Of a stretch of DNA of 64,000 nt, positions 56,699 to 64,000 are shown piece by piece. A model generated the notes under the pieces. That model had not been told where the DNA came from. It worked only from the letters and a program-made list of their open reading frames with translations, and did no database searches. Position 1 is the first letter of the stretch; every line of letters starts with the position of its first letter. Source of the DNA: Microvirga ossetica (GTDB lineage Bacteria > Pseudomonadota > Alphaproteobacteria > Rhizobiales > Beijerinckiaceae); NCBI RefSeq assembly GCF_002741015.1, contig NZ_CP016616.1, positions 3,071,501 to 3,135,500 on the forward strand, in the 5' to 3' direction. Both the position numbers and the translations under genes were made by a program.

Positions 56699-57547
56699 TC
56701 ACGATCGCCTCATGGCGACACAGCGGGGGTTGCCAGATAGATCGTGGGCGATGCGCAGGATTTCAAGGCCGTGGGATCCGGCCAAGCTTCTTAATTCCTC
56801 CGCCTGGTCGTAACCGATCTCGACCGCGAGCACGCCCCCGGGGGCGAGGAGCCGCCCGGCCTCGCTTAACAGGATGCGGTAGGGTTCGAGCCCGTCCGGC
56901 CCGCCATCGAGGGCGAGACGGGGGTCGTGCTCGCGCACCTCCTCGTCGAGGGTTGGGATCACGCCCGAGGCGATGTAGGGCGGGTTCGAGACGATCAGGT
57001 CGAAGGGGCCTGAGACCGCATCGGCCCAGCGGGAAAGGGCGAAATGGCAGCGCTCGCCGACCCCGTTCTCGTCCGCATTGGTTCGCGCCGTCGCGAGGGC
57101 CCCGGGGGACAGGTCGATCCCGAGGCCGGTTGCCCGCGGGAGTTCGTGCAGGAGCGCGACCAGGATGCAGCCCGATCCGGTGCCGAAATCGACGATTCGC
57201 AGGGGCGCCTGCCGGTCGGAGAGGAGATCGAGGGCCGTCTCGACGACGGTCTCCGTATCGGGCCGGGGCACCAGGGTCTCGGGCGAGAGGCGAAAAGGCA
57301 GTCCCCAGAACTCCCGGATTCCGGCGATTCGGGCCACCGGCTCATGATTCAGGCGCCGACGGGTGAAGGAGGCGAGGGTCTCGCTCTCCTCGGCGCTTAG
57401 GGGCGTATCCGGATGCGTGACGAGGGTTGTTGCCGGGATGCCGAGCGCCGTCAGAAGCAACAACCGGGCGTCCAGGGCCGCCGTTTCGAACCCTGCCTCG
57501 TTAAGGGTGCGGCGCAGCTCCGCGAGAGCCTGGGCGCGGGTCTTCAA
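56699..57547 (-). CDS. prmC: Release-factor glutamine methyltransferase PrmC (HemK)
   Basis: Methylates the GGQ glutamine of release factors, here encoded just upstream. The 282-residue protein has an N-terminal helical domain (1-80), SAM motif VDFGTGSGCILVALL (119-133), and the NPPY motif (188-191) in IVSNPPYIASG. The start is TTG 57547 with GAGG shortly upstream; no ATG/GTG gives the N-terminus. It follows prfA by 22 bases. Confidence 0.93.
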   Translation of the reverse strand: MKTRAQALAELRRTLNEAGFETAALDARLLLLTALGIPATTLVTHPDTPLSAEESETLASFTRRRLNHEPVARIAGIREFWGLPFRLSPETLVPRPDTETVVETALDLLSDRQAPLRIVDFGTGSGCILVALLHELPRATGLGIDLSPGALATARTNADENGVGERCHFALSRWADAVSGPFDLIVSNPPYIASGVIPTLDEEVREHDPRLALDGGPDGLEPYRILLSEAGRLLAPGGVLAVEIGYDQAEELRSLAGSHGLEILRIAHDLSGNPRCVAMRRS

Positions 57548-57569
57548 ATCCTCGAACTCTGGAACCCGC

Positions 57570-58658
57570 TCATGCCGCCTGGTCCTGGGACGCGAGCTGG
57601 GCCGCCTGATGCTCGGTCACGAGGGCGTCGATCAGCTCGTCCAGGGCATTGCCCGCAATCACTTCCTCGAGCTTGTAGAGGGTCAGGTTGATCCGGTGGT
57701 CGGTCACGCGGCCTTGCGGGAAGTTGTAGGTCCGGATGCGCTCGGAGCGGTCGCCGGAGCCGACCTGGGATTTGCGGTCGGCGGCGCGGGCGGCGTCCTT
57801 GGCGGTACGCTCGGCATCGTAGAGGCGGGCGCGCAGGAGGGCCATGGCCCGCGCCCGGTTCTTGTGCTGGGAGCGCTCGTCTTGGACGAACACCACCATG
57901 CCGGACGGGATATGGGTGATGCGGATCGCCGATTCGGTCTTGTTCACGTGCTGACCGCCGGCGCCTTGCGCCCGCATGGTGTCGATCTTCAGATCGGCAT
58001 CGTTGATTACGATGTCTACGTCCTCGGCTTCCGGCAGCACGGCGACGGTGGCGGCGGAGGTGTGGATGCGTCCTTGCGTTTCCGTGTCCGGCACGCGCTG
58101 GACCCGGTGGACGCCGCTCTCGAACTTCAGCCGCGCGAACACGCCGCGTCCCTTGATCTCGGCCACCACTTCCTTGTAGCCGCCGGCCGTGCCCTCGCTC
58201 TCGGAGACGATCTCGACCTTCCAGCCTTTCAGATCCGCGTAGCGGCTGTACATGCGCAGCAGGTCGCCGGCGAAGAGGGCGGCCTCGTCGCCGCCGGTGC
58301 CGGCACGGATTTCGAGGATGGCGCTCTTCTCGTCCGCCTCGTCCTTGGGCAGGAGCATGAGGCGCAGGTCCTGGGCGGCCTTTTCCAGATCCTCCCGCGC
58401 CTGCGGCAGCTCGTCCTCGGCGAGCGAGCGCATCTCCGCATCGGTCGAGGGATCCTCGATCAGACCGTGAAGGCCGGCCAGGTTCTCCTCCATCGCGCGA
58501 TAGGCGCGGATGGCGTCCACCACCCCGTCGAGCTCGGAGAGCTCGCGGGAGAGGGACACGAAGGTTTCGGGATCGGGGCCGGCATTGAGCGTCGCCGTGA
58601 TGATGTCATGGCGGGCGAGAATGGCGTTCAGGCGATCAGAGGGAGGCGCAATCGACAT
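57570..58658 (-). CDS. prfA: Peptide chain release factor 1
   Basis: Recognises UAA and UAG stop codons. A 362-residue class I release factor with the GGQ tripeptide (234-236, [12 protein letters not shown]) and the stop-reading region [22 protein letters not shown], where the P-x-T motif is PDT. Length is typical. Its start overlaps the ptsP stop (TGATG), showing translational coupling. PrmC, its modifying enzyme, is next. Confidence 0.96.
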   Translation of the reverse strand: MSIAPPSDRLNAILARHDIITATLNAGPDPETFVSLSRELSELDGVVDAIRAYRAMEENLAGLHGLIEDPSTDAEMRSLAEDELPQAREDLEKAAQDLRLMLLPKDEADEKSAILEIRAGTGGDEAALFAGDLLRMYSRYADLKGWKVEIVSESEGTAGGYKEVVAEIKGRGVFARLKFESGVHRVQRVPDTETQGRIHTSAATVAVLPEAEDVDIVINDADLKIDTMRAQGAGGQHVNKTESAIRITHIPSGMVVFVQDERSQHKNRARAMALLRARLYDAERTAKDAARAADRKSQVGSGDRSERIRTYNFPQGRVTDHRINLTLYKLEEVIAGNALDELIDALVTEHQAAQLASQDQAA

Positions 58659-60925
58659 CAGACCGGAATACCATGGGTTTCCGCAAAATGGGCGAGCTTC
58701 GGACGCAGCGTTTCGCCGCCCCCGGGATTCTTCAGCACCTCGCGGATCATCGCGCCGATCTCGGCGACGTTGGTCTCGAGCAGCATCGCCTTCACGGGGC
58801 CGATGGCCGCCGGAGACATGGAGAGCGAGCGGAAGCCGAGGCCGATCAGGGCCATGGCCTCGAGGGGCCGTCCGCCGATCTCGCCGCAGACCGTGGCGAG
58901 GCAGCCGGAGGCATTGGCGTGCTCGGCCACCATCTGCAGGGCCCGCAGCATGGGCGCGCTCAAGGGGTCGAAGCGGTCGGAGACCCTGCGGTTCTCGCGG
59001 TCGCTGGCGAAGAGGAACTGCATCAGGTCGTTGGTGCCGAGCGAGATGAAATCGGCGCTCGCGCAGATCTCCCGGAGCTGGAACAGGAGCGAAGGCACCT
59101 CCAGCATGACCCCGAGCTTCAGGTCGGAGGGCAGGGGATGGTTGTGGGTGGCGAGATGGTTCTTCTCGCGTTCCACGATCTGCTTGGCGCGGTCGAACTC
59201 GTCGCAGGTCGCCACCATCGGGAACATGATCTTCAGGGGCCGCCCGGCCGCCGCCTTGAGCAGGGCGCGGACCTGGGCGCGCAGCAGGCCGGGCCGGTCG
59301 AGGCCGATGCGGATGGCACGCCAGCCCAGCGCCGGGTTCTCCTCCTCGACGGACTGCATGTAGGGCAGGATCTTGTCGCCGCCGATATCGAGGGTGCGGA
59401 AGGTGACGGGCCGGTCGCCGGCCTCGGCGAAGACGGTGCTGTAGAGTGCCTGCTGCTCGGAGGCCGAGGGCATGCGCTCGGCGATCATGAACTGCAGCTC
59501 GGTGCGGAACAGGCCGACGCCCGCAGCTCCCGTCTCAGCCAGATGCGGCAAGTCGACCAGGAGCCCGGCATTGAGCTGCAGGGTCACCTCGACGCCGTCC
59601 TTGCTGACAGACGGCACGTCCCGCAGCTTGAGATATTGCTCCTGCCGGCGGGCGCGCAGCCGCGCCTTCTCGGCATAGGCCGCCTCCACGTCCGGACTGG
59701 GCCGGATCTGAACTTCGCCCGCGGCGCCGTCGACGATGATGGCATCGCCCTGTTCGGTCAGGGAGGTGGCGTTCGACACCTCGCCGACGGCGGGAATGCC
59801 GAGCGCCCGGGCGACGATGGCGATGTGGCTCGTCGGCCCGCCCTCCTCGAGCACGAGGCCGCGCAGGCGCGAGCGGTCGTAATCGAGCAGCGCCGCCGGG
59901 CCCATGGAGCGGGCGACGATGATGGCGTTTTCCGGCAGCTGCTCGCGCTCGACCACCAGATCGCGGCCCACGAGCCGGTGCAGCAGGCGGTTGGCGAGAT
60001 CGTCGAGATCGTGAAGGCGCTCGCGCAGGTAGGGGTCGGTCTGGCGCAGCATGCGGGCGCGGGTGTCGGACTGCACCCGCTCCACGGCGGCCTCCGCCGT
60101 CAGGCCCGAGGTCACCGCCTCGCGCATGCGCCGGAGCCAGCCCTGGTCGTGGGCGAACATGCGGAAGGTTTCCAGCACCTCCCGGTGCTCGCCGTGATGG
60201 GCCACGTCGCCACGCTCGATCAGCTCGTCGATGGACAGGCGCACCTCGGCGATGGCCGAATCGAGGCGCAGGAGTTCCGGCTCGATAGTCTCGGCGATGA
60301 GGTTCTTGACCACCACCCGGGGCTCATGAAGCACCACATGGCCGAGGCCTACGCCGTCGGCCAGCGCAACGCCCCTTTGGTAGACCGGGCGGCGAAGCGC
60401 AATGCCGGTCTCGATCGGCGCCAGCGCCTGCAATTCGCCGGTGGCGAGCATCTCCGCCACCACCATGGCGGTGGTCTGAAGGGCCTCGACCTCTTCCTCG
60501 GTATAGACCCGGTAGGTGCGGTTCTGGACGACCAGGACGCCGAGCGTATTGCCGGCGCGCAGCAGCGGCACGCCGAGGAAGGCGTGGTAGATCTCCTCGC
60601 CCGTCTCGGGCTTATAGGAGAAGGACGGGTGGCTCTGGGCGTCGGAGAGCGCCAGGGGCTCGGCCGTCGCGGCGATCAGGCCGACGAGGCCCTCGCCGGA
60701 GCGCATGACGGTGAGGTGGACGGCTTCCCGGTTCAGGCCCTCGGTGGCGAAAAGCTCGAGCACGCCGTCGCCGCGCAGCACATAGACGGAGCAGACCTCC
60801 GCCACCATGTTCGCGGCGATCTGGGTCACGATCCTGTCGAGACGGTCCTGCGCCCCGACCGGCTCCGCCATGATCTCGCGGAGGCGGCGCAGCAGAAGGC
60901 GCGGACCGCCGGGAGCACTTGGCAT
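58658..60925 (-). CDS. ptsP: Phosphoenolpyruvate-protein phosphotransferase PtsP (EI-Ntr)
   Basis: A 755-residue first enzyme of the nitrogen PTS. An N-terminal GAF domain (about 15-160) senses small molecules; an HPr-binding helical domain, the phospho-His domain with [17 protein letters not shown], and the C-terminal PEP-binding barrel (about 430-740, with [18 protein letters not shown] and [10 protein letters not shown]) follow. It passes phosphate to NPr and EIIA-Ntr, controlling K+ and nitrogen responses. Gene order lysC-ptsP-prfA is typical for Hyphomicrobiales. Confidence 0.95.
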   Translation of the reverse strand: MPSAPGGPRLLLRRLREIMAEPVGAQDRLDRIVTQIAANMVAEVCSVYVLRGDGVLELFATEGLNREAVHLTVMRSGEGLVGLIAATAEPLALSDAQSHPSFSYKPETGEEIYHAFLGVPLLRAGNTLGVLVVQNRTYRVYTEEEVEALQTTAMVVAEMLATGELQALAPIETGIALRRPVYQRGVALADGVGLGHVVLHEPRVVVKNLIAETIEPELLRLDSAIAEVRLSIDELIERGDVAHHGEHREVLETFRMFAHDQGWLRRMREAVTSGLTAEAAVERVQSDTRARMLRQTDPYLRERLHDLDDLANRLLHRLVGRDLVVEREQLPENAIIVARSMGPAALLDYDRSRLRGLVLEEGGPTSHIAIVARALGIPAVGEVSNATSLTEQGDAIIVDGAAGEVQIRPSPDVEAAYAEKARLRARRQEQYLKLRDVPSVSKDGVEVTLQLNAGLLVDLPHLAETGAAGVGLFRTELQFMIAERMPSASEQQALYSTVFAEAGDRPVTFRTLDIGGDKILPYMQSVEEENPALGWRAIRIGLDRPGLLRAQVRALLKAAAGRPLKIMFPMVATCDEFDRAKQIVEREKNHLATHNHPLPSDLKLGVMLEVPSLLFQLREICASADFISLGTNDLMQFLFASDRENRRVSDRFDPLSAPMLRALQMVAEHANASGCLATVCGEIGGRPLEAMALIGLGFRSLSMSPAAIGPVKAMLLETNVAEIGAMIREVLKNPGGGETLRPKLAHFAETHGIPV

Positions 60926-61014
60926 GAGCTATCAGTTCCCGTCCTATCAGGGCCGGCAGGGCGAACCGGCGGCTACCTACTACAAGTGTCGCAGCCCGAC
61001 AGTTCCCTCGTCAA

Positions 61015-62253
61015 TCAGGCTTGATCAAGGCCGTATAGCGAGTGGAGCGTGCGAACCGCAAGTTCCGTGTAGGCGGATTCGATCAGCACCGAGAACTTGA
61101 TCTCGGAGGTGGTGATCGCGCGGATGTTGATGCCCTTTTCCGCCAAGGCTTTGAAGGCCCGCGCCGCAACGCCCGCATGGCTGCGCATGCCGACTCCGAT
61201 GGCGGAGACCTTGACCACGTCGGTCGCGCCCTGGAGCTCCTTGAAGGCGATCTCGTCCCGGTGGGCGTTGAGAATCGCGCAGGCCCGCTCGTAATCGGCG
61301 GTCGGCACCGTGAAGGTCAGGTCCGTGGTGGCGGCGTTGTCGGACACGACCTGGATGATCATGTCCACGTTGATGTTGGCGTCGGCCAGGGGCACGAAGA
61401 TCGAAGCGGCGATGCCCGGCTTGTCCGCAATGTCCCGCAGCGTGATCTGAGCTTCGTCGCGCGAATAGGCGATGCCCGTGACAACCTGCTGTTCCATGAT
61501 GTCTTCCTCGTCGCAGATGAGGGTGCCGAGCTTGGGGTCGGCGGGATCGTCGAAGCTGGAGCGCACATAGGTCGGGACCCGGTGCATCATGGCGAGCTCG
61601 ACCGAGCGCACCTGGAGCACCTTGGCCCCCAGCGAGGCCATTTCCAGCATTTCCTCGTAGGAAACCTTGTCCAGGCGCCGGGCCTTGGGCACGATGCGCG
61701 GATCGGTGGTGTAGACGCCGTCCACATCCGTGTAGATGTCGCAGCGTTCGGCCTGGACGGCGGCGGCGAGCGCCACGGCGCTGGTGTCCGAGCCGCCGCG
61801 GCCGAGAGTCGTGATGCGGCCCGAGGGCTGGTGCACGCCCTGGAAGCCGGAGACGACGGCCACTTCCTTATGGTCGGTGAAGCCCTTGGCGATCCCGGTG
61901 CCGTCGATGGCCGCGATCCGGGCCGAGCCGTGGGCCTCCGAGGTCATGATCGGGATCTGCCAGCCCTGCCAGGACCGGGCCTTGAGCCCCATTTCCTGCA
62001 GCGTCAGGGCGAGGAGGCCCGAGGTCACCTGCTCGCCGGAGGCGACGACCACGTCGTATTCCTTCGAATCGTAGAGGTTCGAGGCTTCCTTCACCCAGCC
62101 GACGAGCTCGTTGGTCTTGCCCGACATGGCGGAGACCACGACGGCCACGTCGTACCCGGCCTCGACCTCGCGTTTGACATGCCGCGCCACGTTGCGGATG
62201 CGCTCTACGGTGGCGACGGATGTTCCGCCGAACTTCATGACAAGACGGGGCAT
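61015..62253 (-). CDS. lysC: Aspartate kinase
   Basis: Phosphorylates aspartate, first step to lysine, methionine and threonine. The 412-residue enzyme has KFGGTSV (7-13), VVVSAMSGKTNEL, RGGSDTSAVALA and TDVDGVYTTDPR, followed by two C-terminal ACT domains (about 265-400) for feedback control by Lys/Thr, including GVGMRSHAGVAARAF. ATG at 62253 gives typical length. ptsP is 89 bases downstream. Confidence 0.96.
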   Translation of the reverse strand: MPRLVMKFGGTSVATVERIRNVARHVKREVEAGYDVAVVVSAMSGKTNELVGWVKEASNLYDSKEYDVVVASGEQVTSGLLALTLQEMGLKARSWQGWQIPIMTSEAHGSARIAAIDGTGIAKGFTDHKEVAVVSGFQGVHQPSGRITTLGRGGSDTSAVALAAAVQAERCDIYTDVDGVYTTDPRIVPKARRLDKVSYEEMLEMASLGAKVLQVRSVELAMMHRVPTYVRSSFDDPADPKLGTLICDEEDIMEQQVVTGIAYSRDEAQITLRDIADKPGIAASIFVPLADANINVDMIIQVVSDNAATTDLTFTVPTADYERACAILNAHRDEIAFKELQGATDVVKVSAIGVGMRSHAGVAARAFKALAEKGINIRAITTSEIKFSVLIESAYTELAVRTLHSLYGLDQA

Positions 62254-62512
62254 GGGCGAAGTGGGGCCGTGGTGAGGATTTGAGAAAATAGCCCCTTCGC
62301 GCCGCGAAAAGGCGCGTATACATGACGGTAGGGCCGCGCCCTGTCAACGCGCAGTTTTGCTTCCCTCCCCGCTCTTCCGGGCTTGCTCGGGATGGGCTTC
62401 ATCTTGCACAAGTCGGGAACATCCCACCTGTGGCGGGCAGGGATGAGGGGTAGGGATCGTAAAGTCAGAATGATGTGCTTCATCCAGAGAGTATCATGGC
62501 GGCTACAAGACA

Positions 62513-62661
62513 TCCCCTCTCCCGGGTGGGAGAGGGGCAGGGGTGAGGGTGCGGCGTTCGACCAGCGAAGCGCTGCCACTTCCGCTGCAGCACGTAGATC
62601 GCAGCGCATGATCCGGCATCGGCCTGCCCTCACCCCGGCCCTCTCCCAAACGGGAGAGGGA
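62513..62661. repeat. Intergenic repeat, family C (copy)
   Basis: CCCCTCTCCCGGGTGGGAGAGGGGCAGGGGTGAGGG at the left is answered by GCCCTCACCCCGGCCCTCTCCCAAACGGGAGAGGG at the right. Located between divergent lysC and ubiG, next to a half copy of family B. Confidence 0.8.
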
Positions 62662-62689
62662 GGATCGTGCATCTCCGCCGTCGCTCACC

Positions 62690-62736
62690 CAGTCGGGCCG
62701 CCCCCACCCCCATCCCTCCCCGCAAGGGGGAGGGAA
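62690..62736. repeat. Intergenic repeat, family B (half copy)
   Basis: ATCCCTCCCCGCAAGGGGGAGGG with CCGCCCCCACCCCC to its left, the right half of the family B element. It ends 18 bases before the ubiG start. Confidence 0.7.
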
Positions 62737-62753
62737 GTCTTGCGGAGGATCTT

Positions 62754-63482
62754 ATGACCACCATCGACCCGGCCGAGGTCGCCCGTTTCGAACGGATCGC
62801 CGAGACCTGGTGGGATCCGAAGGGGCCGATGAAGGTCCTGCACAAGTTCAATCCGGTCCGCCTTGCCTATATTCGCGACGAGGCTTGCCGCCGCTTCGGG
62901 CGTGACCCGCGCTCGGCCCGGTCGCTCGACGGGCTGACGATCCTGGATGTGGGCTGCGGCGGCGGCGTGCTCTCGGAGCCGCTGGCGCGGCTCGGCGCCA
63001 CGGTGACGGGGCTCGATCCTGCCCCCACCAACATCTCGGTGGCGAGGCTCCATGCCGAGCGGGCGGGGTTGAGCGTCGATTATCGCAACGAGACCGTGGA
63101 GGCGGTGGTCGACCGCGGAGAAACCTTCGACATGGTGCTCGCCATGGAGGTGGTTGAGCATGTGGCCGACCGGCAGGCCTTCGTGAATGCCTGCGCTCAA
63201 GGCGTGAAGCCCGAGGGCTGCCTCGCCATGGCGACGATCAACCGGACCCTGCGCTCCTTCGCCTCCGCCATCGTGGGCGCCGAGTACATTCTCGGCTGGC
63301 TGCCCAAGGGCACCCATGAATGGGACAAGTTCATCACACCCGACGAACTCAGCGACGCCATCCGGGCGGCGGGGCTGAGTGTCGCCGACCTGACCGGCGT
63401 CGCCTACAACCCCTTGCGGGATTCCTGGTCCCTCTCCCAAGACACCGGGGTCAATTACATGCTGCTCGCCGCGCGGGTGTGA
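62754..63482 (+). CDS. ubiG: Ubiquinone biosynthesis O-methyltransferase UbiG
   Basis: Performs both O-methylations of ubiquinone synthesis. The 242-residue SAM enzyme starts [21 protein letters not shown], typical of UbiG, with motif [26 protein letters not shown] and the later [25 protein letters not shown] lies 5 bases before ATG 62754. Residues read upstream of this come from the repeat. Its last 28 bases overlap the convergent nhaA. Confidence 0.93.
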   Translation: MTTIDPAEVARFERIAETWWDPKGPMKVLHKFNPVRLAYIRDEACRRFGRDPRSARSLDGLTILDVGCGGGVLSEPLARLGATVTGLDPAPTNISVARLHAERAGLSVDYRNETVEAVVDRGETFDMVLAMEVVEHVADRQAFVNACAQGVKPEGCLAMATINRTLRSFASAIVGAEYILGWLPKGTHEWDKFITPDELSDAIRAAGLSVADLTGVAYNPLRDSWSLSQDTGVNYMLLAARV

Positions 63483-64000
63483 GGCCTCTCCCGCGGTGCG
63501 ACGCTGAGCAGGAGATAGCCGGCAAGGGCGGACAGCGCCGAGCCCAGGAGCACGCCGATCTTGGTGGCGTCCCCCAGCTCCGGCCGGTCCGGGAAGGCGA
63601 GGGCCCCGATGAACAGGCTCATGGTGAAGCCGATGCCGCAGAGCAGCGCGACGCCGTAGCATTGCAGCCGCGAGGCGCCCGCCGGCATGTCGGCGAGATC
63701 GAGCCTGACGGCGATTTCCGAGAAGGCGAAGACGCCGACCTGCTTGCCGATGAAGAGGCCCATGGCGATGCCCAGCGGCAGCGGGCTCAAGAGCGAGTCG
63801 AGCGACAATCCCGCGAGGGGCACGCCCGCATTGGCGAAGCCGAAGATCGGGATGATCGCATAGGCCACCCAGGGCTGGAGGGCATGCTCGAGGCGATGCA
63901 GCGGGGAATCCTCCGCTCGGGTCTTCTTGGGCGCGGCCTGCAGCGGGATCGTCAGCGCCAGTGCGACGCCGGCGAGGGTGGCGTGGATGCCGGATTTCAG
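63455..64000 (-). CDS. nhaA: Na+/H+ antiporter NhaA (partial, 5' end beyond window)
   Basis: The last 181 codons of an NhaA-type antiporter run off the window edge. Visible parts are [53 protein letters not shown] and [16 protein letters not shown], all characteristic helices of the NhaA core and C-terminus. It exchanges Na+ for protons at the inner membrane. The stop TAA is at 63455. Confidence 0.93.
   Translation of the reverse strand: MKSGIHATLAGVALALTIPLQAAPKKTRAEDSPLHRLEHALQPWVAYAIIPIFGFANAGVPLAGLSLDSLLSPLPLGIAMGLFIGKQVGVFAFSEIAVRLDLADMPAGASRLQCYGVALLCGIGFTMSLFIGALAFPDRPELGDATKIGVLLGSALSALAGYLLLSVAPRERPHTRAASSM

Noticed and set aside
58673..61024. Long plus-strand frame across ptsP
   Set aside because: Antisense shadow of a well-conserved gene.

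Overview
The window is a 64 kb piece of a GC-rich alphaproteobacterial chromosome. Gene content and order (aroK-aroB-corC, metX-metW, ftsE-ftsX, chorismate mutase-hisC-tyrA, lysC-ptsP-prfA-prmC-DUF4167, NdvA, DUF2125, a BclA/SbmA-like transporter) point to Hyphomicrobiales (Rhizobiales). The style of the intergenic palindromes suggests the Methylobacteriaceae, for example Microvirga, but this placement is inference. Most genes are single-copy housekeeping genes. No rRNA, tRNA, prophage or CRISPR array was recognised.

Layout. 1-4.1 kb: end of a glycosyltransferase-like gene, UDP-galactopyranose mutase and a GH2 glycosidase (surface or exported polysaccharide). 4.4-12.8 kb: small membrane protein, large MscS-type channel with a CAP-domain lipoprotein, BclA/SbmA-like ABC transporter, NdvA-like cyclic glucan exporter, epoxide-hydrolase-like enzyme. 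13-16 kb (minus): aroK-aroB-corC with ATGA overlaps. 16.3-17.4 kb: microprotein coupled to xerD. 17.6-19.4 kb (minus): metX-metW. 19.6-23.1 kb: a strong promoter, a roughly 540-nt leader with no convincing gene, then chorismate mutase-hisC-tyrA. 23.3-30.7 kb: DUF2125, ChaC, an unknown gene, PlsC, YdcF, FtsX-FtsE, Hpt, TspO. 30.8-43.5 kb: PLP enzyme, CpdB-like esterase, small stress-type proteins, YihY, two EamA transporters, orphan TRAP binding protein, DUF4142, HtrA-like protease, ribosome hibernation-type factor. 43.8-46.4 kb (minus): clpB. 46.5-55.2 kb: accessory stretch with small charged proteins, NDH-2, MOSC protein, an IS110 element, an IS481 element and a large RTX-repeat protein. 55.3-64 kb: DUF4167-prmC-prfA-ptsP-lysC (minus), ubiG (plus) and a partial nhaA.

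Three things stand out. First, several small or envelope stress-type genes carry GGAAC-N16/17-CGTT promoters (two exact, others with one mismatch), the signature of the alphaproteobacterial general stress sigma factor EcfG, so the window seems to hold scattered members of that regulon. Second, the long leader before the aromatic amino-acid operon contains a 9-bp long-range inverted repeat and could be a structured regulatory RNA. Third, what I believe is an ancestral clpB-DUF4167-prmC neighbourhood is split by a roughly 9 kb insertion containing the RTX gene and both insertion sequences.

At least five families of intergenic palindromic repeats occur, mostly at gene ends. I found no clear new multi-gene defence or biosynthetic system. 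The best leads are the leader RNA, the stress promoters, the leaderless gene at 25.6 kb and the RTX/IS island.
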